Origin: Chrysomallon squamiferum
Lineage: Eukaryota > Mollusca > Gastropoda > Neomphalida > Peltospiridae
Direction of reading: 5' to 3'
Length of the DNA stretch: 52,500 bases
NCBI GenBank assembly: GCA_012295275.1
Contig: CM022672.1
Coordinates: 30,027,059 to 30,079,558 of the forward strand
In this document: positions 12,462-25,406 of the stretch, piece after piece
Layout: every line of letters begins with the position of its first letter
Position numbering within the stretch: the first letter of the stretch is position 1
The notes under the pieces: model-generated
Seen by the model: only the letters and a program-made list of their open reading frames with translations
Told to the model about the DNA's origin: nothing
The model's database searches: none
Position numbers and translations under genes: made by a program

Positions 12462-13418
12462 CTTACAAACAATACTGAAATTTAATACTGAAATGTAATA
12501 CTGAAATTTAATACTGAAATTTAATGTCTCGTTACTGTTTTTTGTTCACAACTATTTCATGCTATGTGATGAAATTTCACCTAACATTACATCTACACAA
12601 ATATCTCGTTCCGTACATTTTTGTTGGATCGCGCGCTTTTGTGCTGAAGTGTTGCGAACTTCACACTTCTCTGAGCAGATATTAATTTCAGTTTATCACG
12701 AAACAAACATATCAGTGTGTGACAGGGTGTTCTTTTAAAAAACGTTTAGATTTCTTTTGTAACATAATTATGCTACAGGCCTTGCACTAGATTAATCCGG
12801 CCAACGTGTATGGGTGTGCGCGTGTGCGTTTGTGTTTATTTGTTTTTAATTAGTTAACTATATAACTCACTATTCCTTTTATATTCCTTTTCTGTTGGTT
12901 TCAAGTTACATCCCTAGCCTCAACAATGATCGGTGGCCAGATCACTTCTGTTCTCTTGTTTTACCAGTACTAGCTTGTCAAAGACTGTCTGTATATTTCT
13001 ATGTTTGTGTGTGTCAAATCTACGCCCATCATCCACCTGTTATAATATACTTTAATAAAATACCACAATTTGAGAAATTAAAATACTGCGCTTACAATTA
13101 AACTAACTATTCGACGAAGGCCGTGCTCTGTGGGGGGAAAAGATGACGTCAACAACTGACTGACGTCATTCACGGATGCAGCTTTATTAGATGCGGTCGC
13201 AGTTTCTGTTTCGTCTCAAAAAGATAAGTAAATAAATTAATTAATTGATTGATTAATTAATACTAGAAAATATTATATTTGAAACGCCATTGAATATTAC
13301 GTCTAGAAAAATTAGAAAGTTATCTCCATTACAATATCCCATAAAATTAATATTAAGACAAAAACAATCAATGTATTCAATAATAAAAATTTTGAAAAGA
13401 AAATAATGAAAATGTATC
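12462..13418. other. tRNA-unit flank DNA
   Basis: Two parts match 32.2-32.8 kb: GAACTTCACACTTCTCTGAG near 12656 and the segment ending TATTCGACGAAGGCCGTGCT near 13108. A short direct repeat of AATACTGAAATTTAAT lies at 12472..12525. A pair of TGACGTCA-type sites (GATGACGTCAACAACTGA and CTGACGTCATTCACGG) lies at 13140..13176 and is repeated near 32.56 kb. No gene is seen. Confidence 0.5.
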
Positions 13419-13490
13419 CTACCCGGCGGGGAATTGAACCCCGGTCTCCGGCGTGACAGGCGGGGATACTCACCACTATACTACCGAGGA
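13419..13490 (-). pseudogene. tRNA-Asp(GUC), full length with two stem mismatches
   Basis: This copy is 72 nt and aligned end to end with the intact copies, and it has the GTC anticodon. Two substitutions break base pairs: one in the 3' acceptor strand (CTACCC instead of CTCCCC on the plus strand) and one in the anticodon stem (CTCCGGCG instead of CTCCCGCG). A and B boxes remain recognisable. It may still be transcribed but is probably a decaying copy. The duplicated copy at 32832 has neither change. Confidence 0.75.
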
Positions 13491-13737
13491 CGTTACAATA
13501 AACTTTGAAATTTAATACCACATTACTTTCATGTTTCAAAAACTATTTTTATTGATATTAAAATTTATATTAAATTTTGTTTATATTCCCAATGACAAAC
13601 TACATGTGTTGCTACCGTAATTACCTACTTAATTACCTTGTAGCTAAAATTTTCAATCTCGCTACACTAGTTAATTTCTTAGTTTTTGTTTGTTTGTTGT
13701 TGTTTTGGGTTTCTTGGGGACTGTTGTATATTTTCCC

Positions 13738-13799
<62 letters not shown>

Positions 13800-14745
13800 G
13801 CTAGAAGATCATATGAAATACCATTGTTTACTATCAAGTTCTGCAAAGACTGACATTCCTTGTTTATTATCAAATCCGGGAAGATAACATTTATCCAGCT
13901 TGTAAAGCATTTTATTCGTTTTAATTGTATTCAGAGTAACAAAAACAACAAAACGTGTTCTCAGCTTGAATTCCAGATTTATTAACTTATCCAGTTTACT
14001 AATGACATAATCATAAACGCTTTACACCGTGTCGTAAATAATATTTTAATTTTTATATATAAAGTAATGACTATATTTTTGTATTTACCTGTGGTTTAAC
14101 ACTCAGTTGCCGATATGCTCTTTTTTTTCGTGCTGGAAGGGTCGACAAACATTCGTTAATTCCTTCATTCTAGTATGAGTTATTTCCCCTAAACTTAGCC
14201 ACTTTACTTGAATTAATTTTTTTTTCTTCAAATAACTTATAAAATAATAATAATCATAATTACAATAATAATAATAAACAGTTTTACACATTATTTACTG
14301 TAATTTACACACATATATATGTCTTATTGTGTAAGTCATATTTAAATAACAACACGCTGTTGACTCAGTAACACACCTCACAAAATAAAACAAATGTGTG
14401 TAGATACGTGTATGTTTGTGTGCGTTTGTGTGTGTATATAATACATATGTGATCGCGCGTGTGTGTGTGTTTCAATTTGTGTGTATGTGTGTGTGTGTGT
14501 ATGTGTGTGCTTGTACTTAGTAAGTTAACATATTTAACTCACCTTTCCTTTTACATTTCTTTTCTGACGTTTAGTAATTACACAGCAAACCTCTAGAATA
14601 TCAGTCACTGAACATTAACTCTAGAACAGTTAGTAACAGTTACTCCTTTATCTTATAAAATTAATATTTATTAAAACAAAATTAAACAAATAAATATATT
14701 AAATAATAAAAAGAATATACAGTAATAATAAAACAAAACTAAGTC
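13491..14745. other. tRNA-Asp unit flank
   Basis: Carries the standard unit landmarks: GAAATTTAATACCACATTAC near the tRNA 5' end, an (ATT)n tract 13741..13797, GATCATATGAAATACCATTG, a TTCCTTCATTCTAGTATGAG block near 14160, GTTGACTCAGTAACACACCT near 14360, TG-rich repeats, and GACGTTTAGTAATTACACAG near 14564. The same order recurs at 33.0-34.1 and 47.5-52 kb. No coding sequence is seen. Confidence 0.7.
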
Positions 14746-14817
14746 CTTCCCGGCAGGGAATTGAACCAAGGTCTCCCGAGTGACAGGCGGGGATACTCAC
14801 CACCATACTACCCAGGA
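14746..14817 (-). pseudogene. tRNA-Asp pseudogene joined to integrase remnant 2
   Basis: 72 nt long. The anticodon GTC is intact, but the T stem (CCTTGG), the acceptor (TCCTGGG against TGCCGGGAA) and the anticodon stem (CACTCGG) carry substitutions. Integrase sequence starts within about 15 bases of the tRNA 5' end. The same fused pair occurs at 34133..34204, so the junction pre-dates the duplication. Confidence 0.8.
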
Positions 14818-15600
14818 TGTTATACCAAAGTTTGGTCAAGAAACGCGAAACAGATGACGATATACCTCTGTACTACGTTTCCATTGACACAACTTTTGAG
14901 ATAATCAAGCGCGCACACATCTCAACAGGCCAGAAAGAACTATCGAAAAAATATGTGAATTTGACACGTGAATCTATCGAACTGTTCATGTCGCTATGCA
15001 TGGACTGTCAACAGAAATGGCTAAAAACGAAAGTAGTGGTCGTCCAACCTGTTCTGACCAAGGAGTTTTCATCACGTGGCCAAGTGGATTTTGTAGACAT
15101 GCAGTCCTTACCCTTTGAAAAGGACAAGTGGATCATGGTTTACCGGGACCTTTTGACCAGGTTCTGTATTCTCAGGCCTCTCACTTCGAAGCATGACAAC
15201 GGATCCGAGTTTCCAGCTGTTTTAGTAAGGAACTGATGGAATTTTGCACTGAGTTGGTTATTCTGCACGGGAAACCAAGACATCCCCAAATCCATGGCTC
15301 TGTAGAGCGGGCAAACTCAGACATTAAAGACGTGACAGTAGCGTGGATGAGCGAGAACGATACAATGGACTGGAGTGTAGCTATCAAATTTGTTCAATTC
15401 AGGAAGAACTGAAGCTCCAAACTGAAGTTGTGTTGTGTTGAAGAAGGAGACAACGTCGCTGTGCCTGTTTCAGCCTGGGAGTGATCGCAGAGGTTGACGA
15501 TCATGGACAGCTTACCCATCCGGAATTCTGAAAGCCAAATATTACAGGAACCAGTTTGATGTGTATTATTGGATGACGTCTTGTAGAGCAACAATGTCAA
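14818..15600 (+). pseudogene. Integrase remnant 2 (KRBA2/SCAND3-type)
   Basis: The longest open part (to 15236) shows a zinc-binding N-terminal region (IKRAHISTGQ and SLCMDCQQKW; the second His of the HHCC set is replaced), then GQVDFVDMQSLPFEKDKW, RFCILRPLTSKHDNGSEF. After a frameshift it continues KELMEFCTELVILHGKPRHP and GSVERANSDIKD, so the three acidic catalytic positions (D, D, E) are all present. A stop follows FVQFRKN. Further on, GILKAKYYRNQFDV marks the C-terminal part. The segment between RPLTSK and DNGSEF is deleted. The apparent start codon lies in tRNA-derived sequence and is not a real start. Confidence 0.85.
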
Positions 15601-15689
15601 ATGAGTCATATATATCTTGCTTTGAGATCAAGCCAGCAGACAGCTTCTGAAGCAATCTTACAATTGATTATTATTAGCGTTTATCAAGA

Positions 15690-16560
<871 letters not shown>

Positions 16561-16679
16561 TTCCCCACATGACAGCACAGATTTTTTAAAAACAATTTAC
16601 CATAAAAACTTGATGAAAATTACTCCTGAACATGCGAGTGCTTGTAATAATCTGGAACTAAATGTTTGGAGTTTGTAAT

Positions 16680-16716
16680 TTGAGTAATAATATTTCTTTA
16701 ATAATCATTAAAATTC

Positions 16717-16772
<56 letters not shown>

Positions 16773-17225
16773 GTTTTATTGTCAAGGCGCTGTTTTCTTG
16801 CGCGCTTATGTCGTTCCACCTAGTATCAGTTCACCTTGCAGCTCTGAATGTTATTTATTCTGTTTTAAATACCGTAAAGTACACACACAAACATACACGT
16901 GAACATAAACACTGCATACCATTCTTTACTAAATAGAATAATAGGTTTGTGTAGTGTTAACTCATTTTGCTGTATATGTATATACAAGTACAAGTAGGCA
17001 CAAAAGTTCTCTTTCTTTTTTCTTTTTTTTCTTTTTGTTGTTGTTGTTGTTTTGTTGGTTATTACAAAACATGACAGCATTCATATGGTTTCCATTGTCT
17101 GCTGAGTTGTTTACTGTGAAAATTTTAACGGGAAAAACTCTGTTCTTGGAAATTAACATTTTCGAGCAATATCATGTGACACGATTAGTGAGAACAGTAA
17201 TCAAAGAAATAGCAAAAAAAAAAAA

Positions 17226-17259
<34 letters not shown>

Positions 17260-17798
17260 CATTAATTTTATTTTTAAAGTACATAAATAAACAAGTAAAT
17301 AATAAAACAAATAAATAAAAATTATAATAATAAATAACTGCTACCACTATTTCTATTAATAATAATTACAATAATAAGAATAATAATAGTGTTAATAACA
17401 ACAACAATAACAATAATAATAATAATAATAAGTTTAAACCAGTTGTTGTAATTTGTTTTAACTGATATGTTATTGAACGTGACACCATTCATGTCATGCT
17501 TACGTCAAGTGCTATGAAAAGAAAAGCTGGAAAAACCCAATTCTTGGAAATTAAAAGTTTCGGGGAAACTTCAGTTAACGGCCTTAAGGAAACACCACTG
17601 ATCACAATAATCACCTCAGAAATAAACAAAGAAAGAAAGAAAATTACTACTACTGCTACTACTGTTACGTCTACTGCTTCTAGTACCGACATTACTACTG
17701 CCATTATTACTATTACTGCTACTCTAATAATAATAATACTCAGAAGAAGCAGAACAACAACAGCAACAATAACCATTACAATAATAATAATGCATATA

Positions 17799-17829
<31 letters not shown>

Positions 17830-18200
17830 TATTGTTGGAAAAGATAAAAGCATTTTTGAACTGAATCAATGTTTATGAAAAAAACAAAAGAAAGAAAGAA
17901 AAAGAAAAAAAAAGATAGTTACATTATTTACTATACTGTTAATCCTCCATATATATTTTGTAACTTTATTTTTTCCAATGATTATAATTCTAATATACAA
18001 ATATAATTAGCGATTATTGCTTGCAATGTTATATATTAAAAAAAAAAAAAAAAAACAAGATGATGCAAACAATATTTATTTAGTGCCAAGTAAATATAAC
18101 TGTTTATGGCGAATTAACCAAATTTGTTTCATGAAAAATCAAAGATTTATTTTAAGGCTAAAACGAAATCCTATGAAATTCATTTTGTTTCAAAAGTGAT
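16680..18200. repeat. Interspersed repeat block with paired ACGTGACA elements
   Basis: Begins with (AAT)n at 16718..16766, then CAAGGCGCTGTTTTCTTGCG and CCTAGTATCAGTTCACCTTG, then two related elements. One is near 17072 (ACATGACAGCATTCATATGG...TTCTTGGAAATTAACATTTT). The other is near 17478 (ACGTGACACCATTCATGTCA...TTCTTGGAAATTAAAAGTTT). Further AAT and AAC repeats follow, then the 3' flank of the LRAT locus. The arrangement is repeated at 20.45-22.0, 35.92-37.4 and 39.85-40.7 kb. Frames rich in I, N, T or V here come from microsatellites. Confidence 0.65.
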
Positions 18201-18260
18201 AAAAACGTGTAGTTTAGTCTTTCTTCTTTATTCTTCTTCTCGAGCTGGAATTAGGAAACA

Positions 18261-18661
18261 TCATTCCGACTGTTCTTTCCTTTTCTTCTCTTTTCTTTTT
18301 CGAAACCAGCAGATTAAACGAACAACAGCACCAACACAAGCCAAGACACTTTTCACCTGAAAACATTGAAAATATTATAAATAAAATATAATGAAACGAA
18401 ATAAATAAGTAAGTAAGTAAATAAGCAAATAAATAAAATATAATGAAATGAAATAAATAAGTAAGTAAGTAAATAAATAAGTAAATAAGTAAATAAATAA
18501 ATAAATGATGATGATAACTCACTTTATCTACCTGTCCACTTATTTCAAAACCATAACGACACCAGTTAGCTAAATGTTCACAGTTTTTAGAAAGAAGATT
18601 GTATCCAAATGGTCCAACTTCAGATAACGCTCTCTTGACAATATTCTCTTTTGATAGTGGA
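18261..18661 (-). pseudogene. LRAT locus C: exons 3-4 only
   Basis: Exon 3 is 18532..18661 (130 nt, open) and encodes KENIVKRALSEVGPFGYNLL and the catalytic motif as NCEHL, where other copies have NCEHF. Exon 4 is 18261..18356 and encodes a shortened helix (SVLACVGAVVRLICWF, with a central Arg) and the basic tail RKRKEKKRKEQSE. Relative to locus E, exon 4 lacks 30 nt. Exons 1-2 are absent: upstream (18.7 kb) the intron runs into repeats. This is a truncated relic and the duplicate of locus E. Confidence 0.8.
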
Positions 18662-18699
18662 CTGAAATTATAATGCAGTAATTCAGATGATAAAATAAA

Positions 18700-18877
18700 T
18701 TTTAAAATAAATTTGTATATAAATAAATAAATAAAACAAATTACACAGACAACTGGTTTAAATTTTTTTTTTTATTATCATCATCATCATTATTATTGTT
18801 AATGCTATTATTATTATTATTATTATTATTAATACTATTATTATTGCTATTAATATTAGTAGTACTATTATTATTAC

Positions 18878-18908
<31 letters not shown>

Positions 18909-19250
18909 TGTTTATTCAAATTATAATAATTTGCTTATTGCTATAGTTATTTTTTAATAGAAGCAGAAGTAGCAGTAGTTTATATATATTTTGTATTAAT
19001 TAATTATGTTATTGATTTAATGATTTATTGGTTTATTATAAAACGTCCACTTGCATATTTTTGTTCTAATCCTGTCGCTGTTATATTGGGAACAATTTTA
19101 ATAATCATTATTTAAAAAATTACGAACAAATAAATAAAAAATAATAATAACATGATGATATTCTAATATTCTTTTTAAATAAAGGGTTTATGTACATATA
19201 TATATAATTAAAAATCGTCAATTTCGGTATGAAGCATTTGCCTCATTTGC
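18700..19250. repeat. ATT repeats between LRAT C and flank module 4
   Basis: Contains ATTATT and related tracts at 18773..18908 and a segment (TCCTGTCGCTGTTATATTGG near 19070) that marks the distal end of the flank module. Nothing coding is seen. It matches 38.09-38.55 kb closely. Confidence 0.6.
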
Positions 19251-19259
19251 CTCAATGTA

Positions 19260-19444
19260 GTATAAAATTGTTTTGAGATCGAAGCTCTTTTTACTTACAC
19301 TAAAGCAGTACCCAAAGTTACAGTAAAATGCAAGATGAGTTGGCACAGTAAGTGAAAAAAGTCAGTGGACAACATCTGCAGCAATCTTATAATTCAGTGT
19401 TCTAAGCCTCTTTAAGATGAATTAAACTACAAAGAACATGCGAG

Positions 19445-19541
<97 letters not shown>

Positions 19542-20420
19542 TGTAAATATAACTGAAACTGTTAAATTTATTTAAATAATAATTCGGAATGCACTTAAAT
19601 AATCTTGCACACTCGAACATTCTAAAATTAGGTATAAAAAACACTAATCAACAAGTAGTTTGTCTGCGAGAATGTGCAAAAGAGAGAAACGTACAAAGAG
19701 ATATAGAACAGGAAGAAAGGTAGATGGTGAAAAACTGACAACAGTTGAAATGTTATCGTTAACAGGTGTGGCAACTTGAATAGTTCTCCTCTGACTGGGT
19801 GTAAAACGAGTGAAATATCTGACTCCCTTCCAAATGAAGAAATACAAATAGTGATTATAAATAAATAAATAAATAAATAGTATAATAATATAATATAATA
19901 TAACATAATATATAAGTATGTGCTGTTAAACGTAACAGTAAGTATCGGGCGAGACAATGCATAAAATATCTCAAGTACGTCGTGTGTGTGTTAGTGTGTG
20001 TTTGTATTGTATTGAATGTGAGTATCAGGACACATCGACCTGAGCGCTTAAGTCGGTGCACCCTTAGTGTATATAGATCTAAACGAAATAACCGTCACTT
20101 TGATCAAAATTTAATACTTCCACAAAAGCAATCTATGAAAGGTTTTGACAATATCGTGGGCAACTCACAAATCTGTTATTTGTGATCATGAAGCTTCAAA
20201 TAAAAGCACGCCTACAAGAAAGTTCCCGACATGACAGCACAGATTTTTTTTAAAACAATTTACCATAAAAACTTGATGAAAATTACTCCTGAACCAAAAT
20301 AGAGTTTACTTCCCAGAAGGGACAGTTGCATGAATCTGTAGATGGATTCATTTATCGTTTTGACAGAAACCTATGAGTGCTTATAAAAATTTGGAATTAA
20401 ATGTTTGAAGTTTGTAATTA
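19260..20420 (-). repeat. Flank module, copy 4
   Basis: Reverse orientation. TTGTTTTGAGATCGAAGCTC near 19270 is uninterrupted by transposon sequence. A (CT)n tract runs 19447..19537. The remaining landmarks follow in order to TCTGTAGATGGATTCATTTA near 20334. It is followed by another copy of the interspersed block. Confidence 0.75.
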
Positions 20421-20439
20421 GTGTACTAATGTTTCTTAA

Positions 20440-20447
20440 ATAATCAT

Positions 20448-20484
<37 letters not shown>

Positions 20485-21028
20485 GTTTTATTGTCAAGGG
20501 ACTGTTTACTTGCGCGCTTATGTCGTTCCACCTAGTATCAGTTCACCTTGCAGCTCTGAATGTTATTTATTATCTGTTTTAAATACCGTAAAGTACACAC
20601 ACAAACATACACGTGAACATAAACACAGCACACCATTCTTTACTAAATAGAATAATAGGTTTGTATAGTGTTAACTCATTTTGCTGTACATGTATATACA
20701 AATAGCACACAAAGATACACGTGAACATAAACATAGCACACCATTCTTTACTAAACAGAATAATAGGTTTGTATAGTGTTAACTCATTTTGCTATACATG
20801 TATTTACAAGTACAAGTAGGCACAAGAGTTTTCTTTCTTTTTTTCTTCTTTTTGTTGTTGTTGGTTTTTTTTATTACAAAACATGACAGCATTCATGTGG
20901 TTTCCATGTTCTGCTGAGTTGTTTACTGTGAAAATTTTAACGGGAAAAACTCTGTTCTTGGAAATTAACATTTTCGAGCAATTTCCTGTGACACGATTAG
21001 TGAGAACATTAACCAAAGAAATAGCAAA

Positions 21029-21085
<57 letters not shown>

Positions 21086-21990
21086 AACACTAATTTTATT
21101 TTTAAACTACATAAATAAATAAGTAACAAAACAGACATATAAAAATAATAATAATAAATAACTGCAAGTACTCTTTCTATTAATAATAATTACAATAAAA
21201 AGTTTAAACCAGTTGGCTGTGTGATTTGTTTTAACTGATCTGTTATTGAACGTGACAGCATTCATGTCATGCTTACGTCATGTACTATGTAAAGAAAAGC
21301 TGGAAAAACCCAATTCTTGGAAATTAAAAGTTTCGGGGAAACTTCAGTTAACGGCCTTAAGGAAGCACCACTGATCATAATAATCACCTCAGAAATAAAC
21401 AAAGAAAGAAAGAAAGAAAATTACTACTACTGCTACTACTGCTACTACTGTTACGTCTACTGCTGTTAGTACCGACATTACTACTGCCATTATTACTATT
21501 ACTGCTACTCTAATAATAATAATACTCAGAAGAAGCAGAACAACAACAGTAACAACAACCATAACAATAATAATAATGCATATAATAATAATAATAATAA
21601 TATACATATTGCTTGAAAAGATAAAAGCATTTTTGAACTGAATCAATGCTTATGAAAAAAAGAAAAGAAACAAAGAAAAGAAAAGATAGTTACATTATTT
21701 ACTGTACTGTTAATCCTCCATATATATTTTGTAACTTTTTTTTCCAGTGATTATAATTCTAATATACTAAATATAATTAGCGATTATTGCTTGCAATGTT
21801 ATATATTAAAAACAAACCAAAATGACGCAAACAATATTTATTTAGTGCCAACTAAATATAACTGTTTATCGCAAATTAACCAAATTTGTTTCATGAAAAA
21901 TCAAAGATTTATTTTAAGGCTAAAACCAAATCCTATGAAATTCATTGTTTTCAAAAGTAACAAAAACGTGTAGTTTAGTCTTTCTTCTTT
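20440..21990. repeat. Interspersed repeat block, second copy, and LRAT D 3' flank
   Basis: Same order as 16.68-18.2 kb, with an extra tandem duplication of about 100 bases (the CACACCATTCTTTACTAAA segment near 20629 and again near 20739). (AAT)n lies at 21028..21079. The last 250 bases are the conserved downstream region of the LRAT loci. Confidence 0.6.
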
Positions 21991-21993
21991 ATT
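21988..21993 (-). terminator. Candidate poly(A) signal of LRAT D
   Basis: AATAAA on the minus strand lies about 30 bases after the TGA stop of locus D, within a sequence conserved downstream of loci C and D. In locus E the A/T pattern has changed to AATAAT. Cleavage site unknown. Confidence 0.45.
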
Positions 21994-22021
21994 CTTCTTC
22001 TCGAGCTGGAATTAGGAAACA

Positions 22022-23197
22022 TCATTCCGACTGTTCTTTCCTTTTCTTCTCTTTTCTTTTTTGAAACCAATAGATTAAACCAGCAACAGCAACAACACAA
22101 ACCACGACACCTACACCCACAGCGGCACAAGTTGCAACAGTTTTCACCTGAAAACAATGAAAATATTATAAGTAGAATATAATGAAATCAAATAAATAAG
22201 TAAGTAAATAAATAAATAAATAAATAAATAAATGATGATGATGATGATAACTCAGTTTATTTACCTGTCCACTTACTGCAACACCATAACGACAGAAGGT
22301 AACGAAATGTTCACAGTTGTGAGAAAGAAGATTGTATCCAACTGGTCCAATATTAGATAACGCTCTACTGATAGTTTCCCTCTTTGGTAGTGGACTGAAA
22401 TTATAATGCAGTAATTCAGATTATAAAATAAATTTTAAAATAAATTTGTATACAAATAAATAAATAAATAAATAAATGATGATGATGATAACTCAGTTTA
22501 TTTAGCTGCCCTATTTTTTCAACATCACAACGACATCAGTTTTGATGAAAAAAAAAGGTTGTATATAAATATTCGTTTCTGAAGCTTTCCCTTCTGTAAA
22601 CCATATTAATAACATAATACAAACTGATGTTTAAAAAATCGAGATGTGTCTTTCATTCTAAATCTGCAGTCTGATGTAATTTTTAATTATCTCATATCTT
22701 TATATCAGCTACATATTCCTTAGTCTTCAATACAATAACAACAATAACAATAATAATATTTTAAAAATCCAAACGAGAAACAAATATATATTAATTTATT
22801 ACATCAGTCGTTGCTTAGTTTGATCTACTCACTTGAATTTGCAGTCAAAGGCATTGTTCCTGTAGATTCTACTACCACCAGCAGCATCCCATATGTTCTC
22901 TATCTTTACCCGGGCCTTGTTAAATGTTTTACCGGCAACTGACAAAGAATGGTGTACATTGCTGTTCATGCGGCCTCCGATTTGTCCGGTTACGTGAACA
23001 ATTTCCTCACCACCTGGGAGAATAATTAAGACTTGCTATCAAAGTTGTAACAAAACCAGATTAACATTGGCGTCAGATATATAAGTTTACCTATTTACAG
23101 TTAACAATAGCAAAGAAATGACTCACTCAACAGACTGGACCATCGGGCTACTGGGAAAACTGAACAAATCCATCACTTTAGAAACAATGAGGAGCAA

Positions 23198-23244
<47 letters not shown>

Positions 23245-23254
23245 ATAATAATAG

Positions 23255-23287
<33 letters not shown>

Positions 23288-23432
23288 CAGAAATACATAG
23301 AATCATTACACAGATGTATATGACATAGTTACCTTTATAAACTGCCCAGTGAGAGTATACACCTCTTGGAATCTCGATTAAATCGCCGGGTTCAAGACAA
23401 GATACGTTCCTTCTCGTAATAAGTAATGACAT
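22022..23432 (-). CDS. LRAT locus D: intact PLAAT/HRASLS-like acyltransferase, four exons, 178 aa
   Basis: Exons on the minus strand are 23333..23432, 22833..23013, 22265..22394 and 22022..22147. Introns are GT..AG (donors GTAACT, GTGAGT, GTAAAT) and the phases join without a stop. LRAT-domain features: LEPGDLIEIPRGVYSHWAVY at residues 13-32 with catalytic His28; EEIVHVTGQ with His40, spaced 12 residues as in known PLAATs; NCEHF at 120-124 with nucleophile Cys121. Residues about 140-165 form a hydrophobic helix (CAAVGVGVVVCVVAVAGLIY), then a basic tail RKEKKRKEQSE. This is the usual length and tail-anchored plan of the family, which hydrolyses phospholipids and transfers acyl chains at cytosolic membrane faces. 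The start ATG is the one conserved in loci A, F and G. Intron 1 holds (AC)n. It is the only uninterrupted member in the window. Transcription is not shown. Confidence 0.88.
23200..23242. repeat. (AC)n in intron 1 of LRAT D
   Basis: About 43 bases of AC followed by AAT-type repeats, lying between exon 1 and exon 2. Frames with repeated TH or CV across it are intronic artefacts. Confidence 0.9.
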
Positions 23433-23520
23433 TCTCCTCGGCAATCGGGTATTTTACATTAAAAACCTCCAGTTTAACACTGTGCCTCTACGCAAAACGC
23501 TGTGTTCATATAACTGCTCT
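23433..23520 (-). promoter_or_regulatory. Conserved 5' flank (5' UTR or core promoter) of LRAT D
   Basis: About 80 bases upstream of the ATG (minus-strand landmarks ACACAGTGTTAAACTGG-like, GTAGAGGCACAG, GTTATATGAACACAGC) are recognisable at loci A (3083-3165), F (40975-41056) and G (42831-42915). TTATATGA at about 23505 could be a TATA-like element. Conservation may reflect either function or recent duplication. Confidence 0.4.
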
Positions 23521-23649
23521 TCCATTGTGTTTATTTATCCAACTGGAAATATCTGTTTCTTCGAGAATAGTCTTATAACACGAACGTTCAAGTTACAACT
23601 TGTAAAGACCTACATTTCATTCAAAACCCACGCATTATCTAAGTCCATA

Positions 23650-23918
23650 TCATAGATATTTGTGTGCCTACTTGTATTTGTATATACATGTATAGCAAAA
23701 TGAGTTAACACTACACAAACCTATTATTCTATTTAGTAAAGAATGGTATGCAGTGTTTATGTTCACGTGTATGTTTGTGTGTGTACATTACGGTATTTAA
23801 AACAGAATAAATAACATTCAGAGCTGCAAGGTGAACTGATACTAGGTGGGACGACATAAGCGCGCAAGTAAACAGCGCCTTGACAATAAAACATTTCTTC
23901 TTCTTCTTCTTCTTCTTC

Positions 23919-23977
<59 letters not shown>

Positions 23978-25132
23978 TTAATGATTATTTAAGAAACACT
24001 GCTACACTAATTACAAACTTCAAACATTTAGTTCCAAATTATTATAAGCACTCCTAGGTTTCTGTCAAAACGATAAATGAATCCATCCACACATTTATGC
24101 AACTGACCCTTCTGGGAAGTAAACTCTATTTTGGTTGAGGAGTAATTTTCATCAAGTTTTTATGGTAAATTGTTTTTAAAAAATCTGTGCGGTCATGTCA
24201 GGAACTTTCTTGTAGACGTGCTTTTATTTGAAACTTCAGGATCACAAATAACAGATTTGTGAGTGGTTCACGATATTGTCAAAACCTTTCATAGATTGCT
24301 TTTGTGGCAGTATTAAATTTTGATCAAAGTGACGGTTATTTCGTTTAGATCTATATACACTAAGGTGCACCGACTTAAGCGCTCAGGTCGATGTGTCCTG
24401 ATACTGACATTCAATACAATACAAACACACACTAACACACACACGACGTACTTGAGATATTTTATGCTTTGTCTCACCCATACTTACTGTTACGTTTAAC
24501 AGTACATACTGCAAACGAACCGTTATACTTATTAAATTAAATACGAATAAATTAAAATTGAGTTATATACTGTAACACTATTTCCATTGTTTATATCAAT
24601 ACAAGCATATAATCATATAATATAACGTTATATTATATTATATTAAAAAAATGTTATTTTAATTATTTATTTATTATCAATATTTTTATTTCTTCATTTG
24701 GAATGGCGCCAGATGTTTCACTCACTATTATCAAATATCAAGATTGTTTGACACCAAATCAAAGAAGCACAATGCAAGCTGCTACACCTGTATGAGACAA
24801 CTTTTCAACTGTTGTCAACTATTCACCCATCTACCTAGCTTCCTGTTCCATATCTCTTTATCCGTTTCACTCTTTTGAACATGCTCGCAGACAAACCTAT
24901 TTGTTCATTGATGGTTTATTGATACCTAATTTTATAAAATTTACGTGTACAACACTATTTAGTTTCATTCAGTAATATTATTTAAATACATTTCACAGTT
25001 CTAGTTACATTTACATTTAACAATAATATATTATTTAACACTGAACAGTGTTTTGTATGTGAAACTTTAACTATATTATTTAAATATAAATTTAACAGTA
25101 ATCTAAATACACATCAAAAAGTTGTTGTTCTT

Positions 25133-25224
<92 letters not shown>

Positions 25225-25330
25225 CGCATAATAATAGGAAAAAGGACAAATGATCACATTTAGAGAAATTAATATCTTTGATGTTCTTTGTAGTTTAATT
25301 CATCTTGATAAATGCTTATAACACTAAATT
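23650..25330 (+). repeat. Inverted interspersed block and flank module, copy 5
   Basis: 23690-23900 is the reverse complement of the block seen at 16.77-17.0 kb. It is followed by TTC and ATT repeats (23898..23977), then the module in plus orientation (TCCACACATTTATGCAACTG near 24085, GATATTGTCAAAACCTTTCA, GTGCACCGACTTAAGCGCTC near 24366, CAAATCAAAGAAGCACAATG near 24755) and (GA)n at 25138..25221. Confidence 0.7.
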
Positions 25331-25406
25331 GTAATAAAGCCTAAAACCGTCAGGCGTTTGGCCTAATGACTAAAATTTCCAGGAATTAGGGCAAATGACT
25401 AGTGTC

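Noticed and set aside
13577-13873. Frames with poly-Ile, poly-Tyr, poly-Asn or poly-Leu (also 12.1, 17.5, 36.8, 38.1, 47.7, 48.7 and 49.8 kb)
   Set aside because: They arise from (ATT)n/(AAT)n read in different frames and strands. Copies differ with repeat length and show no other coding signal.
14817-15236. Integrase frame as an intact 139-residue gene
   Set aside because: The ATG lies in tRNA-derived DNA, the core has an internal deletion, and the catalytic Glu is in another frame.
23118-23444. Frames reading through the (AC)n tract at LRAT D
   Set aside because: The minus-strand frame is exon 1 extended into intron 1 and the plus-strand frame is its antisense. The spliced model explains the coding part.
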